Assembly: GCA_002840555.1 (NCBI GenBank)
Contig: PHBJ01000004.1
Location: 1-64,000 of the forward strand
Direction of reading: 5' to 3'
Source: Deltaproteobacteria bacterium HGW-Deltaproteobacteria-13
GTDB taxonomy: Bacteria > Desulfobacterota > Syntrophia > Syntrophales > Smithellaceae
Length of the DNA stretch: 64,000 nt
Part shown: in pieces, positions 1-8,657 of the stretch
Position numbering within the stretch: the first letter of the stretch is position 1
Layout: each line of letters starts with the position of its first letter
Made by a program: the position numbers and the translations under genes
The notes under the pieces: model-generated
Seen by the model: only the letters and a program-made list of their open reading frames with translations
Told to the model about the DNA's origin: nothing
Database searches by the model: none

Positions 1-59
1 TTCTTTTCCAAAAGCAGCCTTTTTGCTTCTTCCCGTAATTTTGTTTCAATGTTTTCCAC
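1..59 (-). CDS. 5' end of a third gene in the Hdr/MvhD operon (partial, runs off the window)
   Basis: Reading leftwards, a GTG at 57-59 opens a frame that continues to the window edge (about 19 codons, beginning V-E-N-I-E-T-K-L-R-E-E-A-K). A purine-rich GGGGAA lies about 10 bases upstream. It begins 41 bases after the stop of the MvhD gene and has the same orientation, so it is probably co-transcribed. Too little is visible to name it. By position it could be another iron-sulfur partner of the Hdr/MvhD complex, but that is inference only. Confidence 0.5.
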   Translation of the reverse strand, partial: MENIETKLREEAKRLLLEK

Positions 60-100
60 AGTGATGATTCCCCGTTTATATTTTTTTATCTTTAATCAGA

Positions 101-541
101 CTAACCAATGTTCTTAATCATCTTTTTGGCCGGTCCCAGTGCCTTTATTTTCTCTGTAGCGCCTTTGATGACCTGTGCCCATCTGTCGCCTTCGGATGCG
201 GATACCCAGGTAAAAATGGTTCTGTCGCCTTCCACACCGATGTAGTTCAGGAAACTTTTTAACGCCGCAAACTTGCGCCGTGCCACCAGATTTCCTGAGA
301 TATAGTGGCATTCACCCGGGTGTCAACCCGAAACAAGAACGCCGTCGGCTCCGCTCTGCAGGGCTTTAACGATATAAAAAGGATTTATTCTTCCCGTGCA
401 GGGAACGCGGATAATTCTAACATTTGGCGGATACTGAATTCTGCTGATACCAGCCAAGTCGGCTCCGGCGTATGTACACCAGTTGCAGACGATAGCAACA
501 AATTTCGGTTCCCATCCCTTGTTTGCTAAACTTTCAGCCAT
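101..541 (-). CDS. mvhD: MvhD/FrhD-type hydrogenase iron-sulfur subunit, predicted selenoprotein (in-frame TGA at 323-325)
   Basis: The frame is interrupted once, by TGA at 323-325. Reading through gives a 146-residue protein matching the MvhD delta subunit from end to end: Cys19 and Cys22 (CNWC), Cys48 (RVPCTGR), then S-G-U73-H-P-G-E-C78-H-Y, and a C-terminal half with the family motif around [12 protein letters not shown]. MvhD normally has Cys where the TGA stands. MvhD carries a [2Fe-2S] centre and passes electrons between a hydrogenase or formate dehydrogenase and HdrA. The start is ATG 539-541, with GGAGT 5 bases upstream; an ATG five codons earlier lacks that spacing. It lies 41 bases after the HdrA fusion gene, in the same direction. 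A selenocysteine-containing homologue (VhuD) is known from methanococci. A point mutation or sequencing error is the alternative, but the hairpin directly after the TGA argues for selenocysteine. Confidence 0.85.
281..325 (-). promoter_or_regulatory. Candidate bacterial SECIS element following the UGA codon of mvhD
   Basis: On the minus-strand transcript, the UGA (325-323) is followed by a hairpin: UGCCAC (310-305) pairs with GUGGCA (286-281). Inside are a 7-base bulge on the 5' side, a short CAG/CUG stem (297-295 with 289-287) and a GAAAU loop beginning 28 bases after the UGA. Bacterial SECIS elements lie within the coding region just downstream of the UGA and expose a G-containing apical loop at about this distance. 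The pairing was done by eye; no folding was run. Confidence 0.6.
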
Positions 542-582
542 ATATACTCCTTCCATCGATACGGCTTTATCAGCCGTTTACC

Positions 583-3500
583 TTAGTTTAAATTAAATAT
601 CTGTGCCAGCACTTCTTCGTTATTGAAACCATTCAGATCGGCGGCGTTCATACGGCAGGATGCCGTGCAGACTCCGCATCCCTTGCAAAGAACCGTGTTG
701 ACTTCAGCGCAGCCTTCCGCAACATTGACCTGAATTGCACTATAAGGACAATTGATTTTGAAATCGAGACACAGCACCATGACGGCGCGTGAAACGGCTG
801 CGTTGGCCTGCGTAATGGTCTCGTCGCTGAACTTGGGCGAATGCGCCATGCCGCACATAAACACGCCGTCTGTCTGGAAATCAACCGGACGCAGTTTAAC
901 GTGCGCTTCCAGGAAGAAGCCATCCTGATTGGTGGGTACTTTCAGCATCTGGCCGATGGCCGCGTTTTCCGGATTCGGCACAACACCGATGCTCAGAGCC
1001 ACGATATCGGCAGGCAGACTGACCTGCTCATTAAGAATCGGGTCAAATACTTTGACTTCCACTTTATCGCCGGATGACACGACTTCCGGTTTGCGGTCTT
1101 CTTCATAAGAGATAAACTTGATATTCAGTTCACGCGCTTTCTTGTAATAATCTTCCTTGAAAGCGAAGGTGCGTATATCGCGATAAATAATGGTAATGTC
1201 GCGTGAAGGATCGGCCGCTTTTAGTTCCAGAGCATTCTTCACCGCCTCGGAACAGCAGTAACGGCTGCAATAAGGTCTTTCATTGTCGCGTGAACCCACG
1301 CACTGAATCATGACGACATTTTTCACGGAGGCGAGCTTGGGATCTTTTTCGTAAATCAGGGTTTCCAGCTCTCTTTGTGTTTTCACCGCGGCATTCTGGC
1401 CGTAGAGATATTCCCGGGTCTTGTTTTCATAAGCGCCGGCGGCCACAATCACGACGCCGTGTTCAAATACTTTTTCGCCTTCTTTGACCTTGACTGTAGT
1501 CTTATAATTTCCAATGAAACCTTCAATCTTTTCAATATGAGCGGAGGTCAGCACCGTAATTAAGGGATTCTTATAAATTTTATCCAGAAGCCCCTTCAGG
1601 TGAGCGCGCGTGTCCAACCCTTCGAGTGTTTTATACAGGTGATTATAATTACCGCCCAGGCGATCATCTTTTTCAACGATAAAGGATGCAAATCCCTGAT
1701 CGGCCAGTGATAGCGCCGCAGTCATACCGGCTAAGCCCCCGCCGATAATCAACGCCTGATGATTAACGGAAAGTTGTCCGGGTTTCAACGGTTTGAGATA
1801 CTGGGCCTTGGCCACGGCCATGCGCAATAGATCTTTAGCTTTTTCCGTGGCGGCTTCCGGTTCGTGCATATGCACCCAGGAATTCTGGTCGCGGATATTG
1901 GCCATCTCAAACAAATATCTGTTCAAACCGGCTTTCTCGCAGTTTTCCTGGAACAACCCCTCATGGGTACGGGGCGAACAGGAGGCGACAACAACCCGGG
2001 TAAGATCCTTTTCCTTGATCACTTCAGCCATCTTCACCGCTGTATCCTGTGAACAGGTAAAGAGATTATCCGCTGTATAAACAACGGTCGGCAGGGTTGC
2101 GGCATAGTCACGTACCGCCGGCACATCAACAACACCGCCGATATTGATACCGCAATGGCAGACAAATACGCCTGTGCGCACTCCCGTGCCGCGCATATCT
2201 TTTTCTTCCGGATTGTCCACCGGAGTAATCATGGTGCCGCGTTTCGCGGCCAGTAATCCTTCCGCACAAGCCGCGGCAGCACTGGCTTCCATAACCGTCT
2301 CGGGAATATCCTTGGGACCGCCGAAGGCACCGCAAACAAAAACTCCGGGACGCGAGGTCTGAACGGGATTTTCCAGGGATGTCTTGCAGAACCCGTGTTC
2401 TTCCAGTTCAATGCCCATATTAGCGGCCAGTTGTTTGGCTTCCTTGGGCGGCATGAGACCAACCGACAGAACAACCATATCGAATTCTTCTTCGTTAAGG
2501 GTTCCATCCTGATTGACATATTTAATCAACAGATTATTGGTCTGCTGCAGTTCTTTAATGACTGACGGCATGGAGCGGATGTAACGAATGCCATATTCAC
2601 CTTTGGCGCGATTGACAAAGCGGTCAAAATCCTTGCCATGAGCGCGAATGTCCATATAGAAAATGGTGGGTTCCAGCCCCTTGGCATGCTCTTTAGCAAT
2701 AATCGCTTCCTTGGTCGCGTACATACAGCAAACCGACGAGCACCAGCTGTTGTCGCAGGATACATCGCGTGAACCGACACATTGAATAAAGGCAACCTTC
2801 TTCGGTTCCTTACCGTCGGAGATTCTCTGCACATGACCGAAGAAAGGACCGGACGCGGACAGGATTCTTTCAAATTGAAGCGCCGTAACAACATTTTTAT
2901 AAATGCCGTAACCAAACTCGCCGCGCAGACGGGCGTCAAATGTTTCAAAACCGGGAGAGGCGATCACAGCGCCCACCTCAATGGTTTCTTCTTCAACAGT
3001 CATATCGTGGTCAATGGCCTTGGCAATACAAGCATCCACGCACTGATAGCATTCCGAACAGATGCCGCAATTTAAACAGCGTTGCGCTTCCGCGACGGCC
3101 TGTGCCTCATCAAAACCAAGACCGACTTCCTTGAAATTGGTCTTGCGGTCTTCCGGTTTCATCAGCGGATATTTCTCACGGGGAACTTTAGCAAATTGGG
3201 AAACGTCAGCCTTATCCGCCAGGTCTTTGGTCCAGTCTTTCTCACGACCGAGCTTGATATCCTCGCCCAGCAGATAACGGTTGATGGATTTGGCCGCTTC
3301 CTTACCGGCAAAGACAGCCTTAACGACCGTCTGGGGACCGGTAGCCACGTCGCCGCCGGTGAATATCCCGGCGATATTCGTTGCGTAGGTCACTTTATCG
3401 AAATCCACATTATTCCATTTATTGATGGAAACGCCGCTTTCTTTCGTAATGAAGGACAAATCAGCTTCCTGGCCAATCGCGGGAAGAATGGCGTCGCATT

Positions 3501-4947
3501 CAACGATAAATTCGGAGCCTTTAATCTCGATGGGACGGCGGCGTCCGCTTGCATCCGGTTCGCCCAGTTCCATGCGTGTGCATTCGATGCCGCTAACTTT
3601 TCCATCCTTGCCCACAACGCGTTTCGGGGCAACGAGGAATTTCATCTCGACTCCTTCTTCAATAGCCTCTTCAATTTCTTCAGGCGCGGCAGGCATTTCA
3701 GCGCGGGTCCGGCGATAAAGGATGAAAACTTCTTTCGAACCGGTTCTGACGGCCGTGCGGACTGCGTCCATGGCCACGTTACCGCCGCCGATAACGGCGA
3801 CCTTATCGCCCAGCGAAATTTTCTCGCCGAGATTTATTTTCATCAGATAATCGACGCCGTGGATAACGCCCTGCATATCTTCGCCGGGAATATTGAGTTT
3901 GCTGCTCTTCATGGTGCCGCAGCCGATGAATATGGCGTTAAAATCAGCTTTCAGTTTGTCGAAGGAAATATCTTTGCCGATTCTTGTATTGAGATGAATC
4001 TTTACGCCCAGATCTTCGATGACCTTGATTTCGGCCTTCAAAACCTTCTTGGGGAGGCGATATTCGGGAATACCGACCGCCAGCCAGCCACCAGCGACAG
4101 GCAGCGATTCAAAAACTTCCACATCGTAGCCTTCAATGGCCAGATAATAAGCGCAAGTCAATCCGGAAGGACCGGCGCCGACAACGGCAACTTTCTTGCC
4201 CTTGCTTTCTTTCTTTTCCGGCAGGTAACGGGTATCTGCATTGAGGTCCAGATCAGCGACAAATTGTTTCAAGTGCATGATATCGATAGCTTCATCCACC
4301 TTGCCGCGCATACAGGCCGTTTCACAGGGATGGTTACAAACTCGTCCGCAAACGATGGGGAAAGGATTATCCTGCTTGATCAGTTTGAGTGCTTCTTTAA
4401 ACTTGCCCTGTCCGATCAGAGCCACATAGCCTTGAACGCTGATATGCGTGGGACAATTGGATTTACAGGGAGAGGTTCCCAGCTTGTCAATGGCAAAGCC
4501 GCTGGGGATAGCCTGAGGGAAATGTCGGTAAATCGCTTTTCTTTCACTTAAGTTTCCATTGAATCCCGCAGGAACGGAAACCGGACAGACATTGGCGCAA
4601 TCACCGCATCCTGTACATTTGTTCAGATTAACATAACGCGGCGCGCTGGTTAATTTAATTTTAAATTTCCCGGGCTCGCCTTCGACCGACTCAACAGTCC
4701 GCCGTGTTTTTATTTCTACGTTGGGATGACGCCCTACTTCAACCAGTTTAGGCGATAATATACAGGCGGAGCAGTCATTTGTGGGAAATGTTTTATCCAG
4801 CTGGGCCATGACGCCGCCGATGCTGATCCCGTTTTCGACCAGATATACTTTCATTCCGGAGTTGGCTAAATCGAGAGACGCCTGAATGCCGGCGATTCCC
4901 GAACCAACGACCATTACCGCACCAACTTTTTCGTTATCTTTTAGCAC
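583..4947 (-). CDS. HdrA-GltD-HdrA fusion flavoprotein (heterodisulfide reductase subunit A-like)
   Basis: A 1454-residue fusion. Order seen: an N-terminal HdrA FAD fold (VVGSGIAG, residues 13-20) with CSAC near 59; a 4Fe-4S motif CTGCGDC (111-117); an inserted GltD/NfnB-like module, about 155-610, with its own cysteines (161, 165, 200, 204, 208, 212) and dinucleotide fold VAVVGAGPSG (253-262); another cysteine-rich motif (CLNCGIC); the rest of the first HdrA with a CVGSRD motif; then a second HdrA unit (VCHCGIN, a second FAD fold GGGLAG, a second CVGSRD) and a C-terminal CKGCGVC cluster. HdrA is the FAD-bifurcating subunit; a GltD-like part suggests NAD(P)H as an added donor or acceptor. The first cluster of the usual C-terminal two-cluster ferredoxin is degenerate, with only a lone CP left. 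The GTG start at 4945-4947 follows AAAGAGGTG; an upstream ATG at 5049 gives an atypical extension. The mvhD gene follows. Confidence 0.88.
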   Translation of the reverse strand: MLKDNEKVGAVMVVGSGIAGIQASLDLANSGMKVYLVENGISIGGVMAQLDKTFPTNDCSACILSPKLVEVGRHPNVEIKTRRTVESVEGEPGKFKIKLTSAPRYVNLNKCTGCGDCANVCPVSVPAGFNGNLSERKAIYRHFPQAIPSGFAIDKLGTSPCKSNCPTHISVQGYVALIGQGKFKEALKLIKQDNPFPIVCGRVCNHPCETACMRGKVDEAIDIMHLKQFVADLDLNADTRYLPEKKESKGKKVAVVGAGPSGLTCAYYLAIEGYDVEVFESLPVAGGWLAVGIPEYRLPKKVLKAEIKVIEDLGVKIHLNTRIGKDISFDKLKADFNAIFIGCGTMKSSKLNIPGEDMQGVIHGVDYLMKINLGEKISLGDKVAVIGGGNVAMDAVRTAVRTGSKEVFILYRRTRAEMPAAPEEIEEAIEEGVEMKFLVAPKRVVGKDGKVSGIECTRMELGEPDASGRRRPIEIKGSEFIVECDAILPAIGQEADLSFITKESGVSINKWNNVDFDKVTYATNIAGIFTGGDVATGPQTVVKAVFAGKEAAKSINRYLLGEDIKLGREKDWTKDLADKADVSQFAKVPREKYPLMKPEDRKTNFKEVGLGFDEAQAVAEAQRCLNCGICSECYQCVDACIAKAIDHDMTVEEETIEVGAVIASPGFETFDARLRGEFGYGIYKNVVTALQFERILSASGPFFGHVQRISDGKEPKKVAFIQCVGSRDVSCDNSWCSSVCCMYATKEAIIAKEHAKGLEPTIFYMDIRAHGKDFDRFVNRAKGEYGIRYIRSMPSVIKELQQTNNLLIKYVNQDGTLNEEEFDMVVLSVGLMPPKEAKQLAANMGIELEEHGFCKTSLENPVQTSRPGVFVCGAFGGPKDIPETVMEASAAAACAEGLLAAKRGTMITPVDNPEEKDMRGTGVRTGVFVCHCGINIGGVVDVPAVRDYAATLPTVVYTADNLFTCSQDTAVKMAEVIKEKDLTRVVVASCSPRTHEGLFQENCEKAGLNRYLFEMANIRDQNSWVHMHEPEAATEKAKDLLRMAVAKAQYLKPLKPGQLSVNHQALIIGGGLAGMTAALSLADQGFASFIVEKDDRLGGNYNHLYKTLEGLDTRAHLKGLLDKIYKNPLITVLTSAHIEKIEGFIGNYKTTVKVKEGEKVFEHGVVIVAAGAYENKTREYLYGQNAAVKTQRELETLIYEKDPKLASVKNVVMIQCVGSRDNERPYCSRYCCSEAVKNALELKAADPSRDITIIYRDIRTFAFKEDYYKKARELNIKFISYEEDRKPEVVSSGDKVEVKVFDPILNEQVSLPADIVALSIGVVPNPENAAIGQMLKVPTNQDGFFLEAHVKLRPVDFQTDGVFMCGMAHSPKFSDETITQANAAVSRAVMVLCLDFKINCPYSAIQVNVAEGCAEVNTVLCKGCGVCTASCRMNAADLNGFNNEEVLAQIFNLN

Positions 4948-5200
4948 CTGATTACACCTCTTTATTCTATATAGAAACTCAAAAAAATGTTGTCTAAATA
5001 CTATGCCAATAGGCAGATTTCGGGTAACACAAATTGTCTGTTCTGTCAAGAGCCTAAGCTTGATTTGTTTAATTTTTCTTTATAAATAGCTGATATAATA
5101 CAACTAAAAAATGACTAGCGTTCAATGACTGACGTTCATTAAACTCTCCGGTTAGAAGTGATTTTTTTAAAATTACTTCTATTTTATAAATTTGAGCCTG

Positions 5201-5797
5201 TTAACCGGGAAGTGTCCTTAAATGATCTTCCAGAAATTGCCAGATATCGCTCTTACCTTTTTGTGTTTTTGCCGAAAAAAGGATGAGCTTATTGCCGGCC
5301 GGTACATGTAAAGACCGTTCAATAGAGCGTTTTTGGGCAATCGCCAGATTATTGGATAATTTATCGGCTTTGGTTAAAACATATAGATAAGGTATGCGGT
5401 AATGGTCAAGCCAGTCGCGCAGCGACAAATCATCAGCGCTGGGATCACGCCTGATATCCAGAATAAAGACCACCAGACAAAGACTGAGCCGCTCGCGCAA
5501 ATAGGCTTCAATCATATCGCCCCAGTCTTTTTTTACCGACTGAGCAACCTTGGCAAAGCCATAACCGGGAAGATCGACAAACGATACCTTTTCGTTGATC
5601 GTGAAAAAATTGATCAACTGCGTACGCCCGGGTGTGTTGCTGGTCTTGGCCAGAGTTTTGCGCCCGACGAGTGTGTTAATCAGGGATGATTTGCCCACGT
5701 TGGAGCGCCCGACAAAAGCGATCTCCGGAAGTGCCGCCGGCGGATACTGAGGAGGCCACACCGCGCTTTTTATAAATTCCGCACTGATAATTTTCAT
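5201..5797 (-). CDS. engB: Ribosome biogenesis GTP-binding protein EngB/YsxC
   Basis: A 198-residue TRAFAC-class GTPase of the EngB (YihA/YsxC) family, which is needed for late assembly of the large ribosomal subunit. The G motifs are all present in order: GRSNVGKS (P-loop), TPGRTQ (switch I), DLPGYGFAKV (G3), TKADKL (G4) and SAKTQKG (G5). The length is normal. It stands alone on the minus strand, with about 150 bases to the start of the HdrA gene and about 220 bases to its upstream neighbour. No strong ribosome binding site is visible before ATG 5797. Confidence 0.96.
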   Translation of the reverse strand: MKIISAEFIKSAVWPPQYPPAALPEIAFVGRSNVGKSSLINTLVGRKTLAKTSNTPGRTQLINFFTINEKVSFVDLPGYGFAKVAQSVKKDWGDMIEAYLRERLSLCLVVFILDIRRDPSADDLSLRDWLDHYRIPYLYVLTKADKLSNNLAIAQKRSIERSLHVPAGNKLILFSAKTQKGKSDIWQFLEDHLRTLPG

Positions 5798-6016
5798 ATT
5801 TTTATATTCGGCGACCCTTGTAGATTTTCAGTAAGGAGGTAGCTCTTTTGGTATCATTTGTAAAGTAATTTGATTAATTCACCAAGGAAGGCGCGATGTG
5901 AAATATTCTTATCATCACGCTCATGGCGCTGACAAGGGTTCAGATATCCGTTGCACTTCATTACGACCGACCGGTCAAACAATGGGAAATAGGCGCTTGT
6001 CGAATTCAGGACTATT

Positions 6017-7855
6017 TTATCCGGTAACACGAAATAATCTGTAGGAGGTGGATAAGATGGGCGGCAATTCAACGGGTCTTAACCAAGCGGGATAACTCTC
6101 CTCTTTCAGATGGTCGTAAAAAATAGAGCCTTGGGGAGCCGAAGAGTAATATTCCCTTTCTCCCGGATCTTTCGTCACCAGAATCATATCTATTCCTCTG
6201 CGGTGAATTAAGGCGTATGCTTTTTCATCGGATGCCGCCGTCATGATCCGGTAAGTATCAAGAATACCCTGCGCATTGCGATGATGCGGGGTTGCAATGA
6301 CTTCATAATCGGTGCGATACAAAATTTCAGGACCATAAAAAACGAATGCCAGTATCCGGTGTTTAGTGGCACTGCCATCGTTTAAAGGAAAATTAAGTTC
6401 ATCACATAAATCGGCAAGAGAAGCCTTCCTTTCATTTTGCATGGACACCTTCTCTTTCACTACCATTTTTTCATAAATATAATCAGGCAAAAGAAAAGCG
6501 GCACAAAAAGATATCACCGTGAAGGATAGAATCAAAGTTCTGAATAAAGGCTTTACATGACGGGTTTCCCATCTGAGTATCCCGCCCAATAGGGCGGCAA
6601 GCGGGACGACTGTAATAATATTTCCGTACAGTAATAGTCTTCTTTCCAGAATTCCGGGCAACGCGAATAACAGAATTCCGGATAAGATAAAGATCCATCC
6701 CTTCATATTTTTATCAGGTTCTTTCCAAAAAGAGAAAAAAATATAAGCGATACCAACCATTGCGGAACACAGGAGTTGAATCAATGCCCTTAAGAAATCC
6801 AGTCTCAGGGGAGACTGCACCTCTTCGATCTTGCTTAGCCAGATCGGCACAATCCTTGGATCAATATCAGCATAACCTCCCCGAAAAAAAGCAGGGAAGA
6901 GAAGCCATACACATAGACCTACGATTACTGCTCCGAGAAAAGCTATTGTAAAACGCCAGCCTCGTCCTTGTTGAGAAAACACCGGGGAATTTCTCAAAGA
7001 GAAGACGACGCTCCAGAACAGGCTGATCAGACCCAATATGAACAAATGGACAAGGGATATTTTGTCATATTCAATTTTTGTCAAGTCATGCCAGGGACGT
7101 TCCAGAATAAGCGCTGCCCCGGTAAAAATAAAAAGGGCTGCCGTGTAATGCAGATTCTTACGGACAAAATCATCGTCATCATCGAAGATCCAGAAAAGAC
7201 CGAGCAGCAGAATAATCAAAAAAATAAGCAGCAGGGATTCGACATGCACCCACAGCGAGAAAGCGCCCGCCATTCCGGCCATATAGCAGATCGTCTTGTT
7301 CAGTGAACCCGGAATGACTCTTAAGATGAGACCGATGGAGACCATGAAGGTGAATCCCAAGAGAGAGTGATGGTCGGGACGCGCGACAGAATAATACGAT
7401 AGGATTCCCAGTTGGGAAATGAACAACAGACGCATGAGATTAGAGTCATCATCAGAAAGTATCGGGCGAAAGGTCCAGGGAATAATCAATAAAGAGGCTA
7501 TCAGTAAAAAGGGACTGATTAAGACTCCCCACCAGAACAGGCTGTCCTTAAAACCTGCCAGAGGCGTTGCGAGCGAGGCGCCCGTCAACAGCAAAACATC
7601 GAACGGCCTTGTCAGATGAAGATTCTCGCCATAAGGGGCATTGCTTCTGGGATTATTGGAATCATACCATTTGCCGCTTTCATGCAATTGAACAACGCGA
7701 TTCAGCCGTGTGTAGCAATCCGGATCCGCCAATTCACCCTTTTGCGTGTACCAGCGCCCCTGCATGTAGAGCGCTATCGATAAAAGAACGACGCATATAG
7801 ACAAAAAAGAAATGATGTTTTTTGATATCACGGAAGAACCGGAATTTACTTCCAT
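6017..7855 (-). CDS. Multi-pass membrane protein resembling GT-C (STT3/PMT-type) glycosyltransferases
   Basis: A 612-residue protein with an N-terminal membrane segment, a loop with D-P-D-C-Y-T-R-L followed by many further hydrophobic segments (about ten to twelve by eye), and a hydrophilic C-terminal domain of about 150 residues. The acidic DPD in the first extracytoplasmic loop and the R-P-D-H-H motif near residue 165 are features of GT-C enzymes that use lipid-linked sugar donors. The oligosaccharyltransferase WWDYG motif was not seen, so N-glycosylation should not be assumed. No sugar-biosynthesis genes are nearby. Membrane topology is clear; the enzymatic assignment is tentative. Confidence 0.55.
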   Translation of the reverse strand: MEVNSGSSVISKNIISFLSICVVLLSIALYMQGRWYTQKGELADPDCYTRLNRVVQLHESGKWYDSNNPRSNAPYGENLHLTRPFDVLLLTGASLATPLAGFKDSLFWWGVLISPFLLIASLLIIPWTFRPILSDDDSNLMRLLFISQLGILSYYSVARPDHHSLLGFTFMVSIGLILRVIPGSLNKTICYMAGMAGAFSLWVHVESLLLIFLIILLLGLFWIFDDDDDFVRKNLHYTAALFIFTGAALILERPWHDLTKIEYDKISLVHLFILGLISLFWSVVFSLRNSPVFSQQGRGWRFTIAFLGAVIVGLCVWLLFPAFFRGGYADIDPRIVPIWLSKIEEVQSPLRLDFLRALIQLLCSAMVGIAYIFFSFWKEPDKNMKGWIFILSGILLFALPGILERRLLLYGNIITVVPLAALLGGILRWETRHVKPLFRTLILSFTVISFCAAFLLPDYIYEKMVVKEKVSMQNERKASLADLCDELNFPLNDGSATKHRILAFVFYGPEILYRTDYEVIATPHHRNAQGILDTYRIMTAASDEKAYALIHRRGIDMILVTKDPGEREYYSSAPQGSIFYDHLKEESYPAWLRPVELPPILSTSYRLFRVTG

Positions 7856-7959
7856 TCATGAAATCCCCGGGATGAATGTGCGATCACAGTATCTTTACTA
7901 TATATAATAACATTGCCCCTGGTGTCACCTGACTTTATAAGCGGCAAAGGGAATGAATT

Positions 7960-8643
7960 TTACCGGGTAACAGCTTCTTTCAATTTTTGCGCCACAGCTT
8001 CATCTCCAAATAATTTTTCAATAGCGTCTCCGAGAACAATACTGGCCTGATCTCCAAGATGCTCTTCTGAGAACCAGGCATATTCCTGCGAATAATTGCT
8101 TTCCACCATGCTTTTATGCAGCACTTTTCCCCTGGCCATATCCGCAATAACAACCGCTAATTTTATATGGGCGCTATAAGAATTAGAAGGAAAACCCCTC
8201 CGGCAGAATATTTCCAGTTCTTCAATATTGCCGCCGATAAGAACTTTGCTGTCTCCCTGCGGGATATTGTCTTCCTTCAAATTCCATTGTTCGATTTTGT
8301 CGGCAACGTGATAACCGGCTTTTCTCAAATATTGTTTAATACCGTCGGATATCACTTTCGTTGTCTTGACATTTTTGGGAAATACCAAGGATTGCATGCC
8401 GTTTTGTTCCACCACGCGTCCGATCACCAGCCGGTCATCCATCCGGCGCGTATCGGTAAATTCAGCCAGGGAAATAACGGCCGAGGAACTTTTGCCCTCG
8501 GCCAGATAGGCAGGGATTGCGGCCCTTTCCGCATCATAGTACATATTAACACTGTAAAGGCCGGGTCCGGCGCATCCCGAAACGCTGAAAACAGAAAGCA
8601 GTAATCCCCATATCCCTATATAGCACCATCTGTTGATCTTCAT
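7960..8643 (-). CDS. Putative lipoprotein, YajG-like or transport-auxiliary type
   Basis: A 227-residue protein with a signal peptide ending in the lipobox V-S-G-C (Cys about residue 24), so probably membrane-anchored in the periplasm. The mature part contains an internal stretch about Fe(I)-type auxiliary lipoproteins would show (VISLAEFTDTRR near the start, then alternating strands and a GGNIEELEIFC segment). No catalytic motif is recognised. AAGGAG stands 6 bases before ATG 8643. It starts 14 bases after the stop of the potassium-channel gene, so the two are probably one transcript; the functional link is unknown. Confidence 0.6.
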   Translation of the reverse strand: MKINRWCYIGIWGLLLSVFSVSGCAGPGLYSVNMYYDAERAAIPAYLAEGKSSSAVISLAEFTDTRRMDDRLVIGRVVEQNGMQSLVFPKNVKTTKVISDGIKQYLRKAGYHVADKIEQWNLKEDNIPQGDSKVLIGGNIEELEIFCRRGFPSNSYSAHIKLAVVIADMARGKVLHKSMVESNYSQEYAWFSEEHLGDQASIVLGDAIEKLFGDEAVAQKLKEAVTR

Positions 8644-8657
8644 GATTCACTCCTTTT

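Noticed and set aside
313..322. CACCCGGGTG palindrome immediately after the mvhD TGA, as an alternative SECIS stem
   Set aside because: The palindrome leaves no usable loop and is too close to the UGA; the UGCCAC/GUGGCA hairpin further down fits better.
3082..4551. 489-codon open frame on the plus strand inside the HdrA fusion gene
   Set aside because: It is antisense to a gene with clear motifs, has no ribosome binding site, and its composition follows from codon bias on the other strand.
5854..6072. 72-codon minus-strand frame overlapping the end of the GT-C-like gene
   Set aside because: Mostly another frame of that gene's 3' end and spacer; no start signal or family features.
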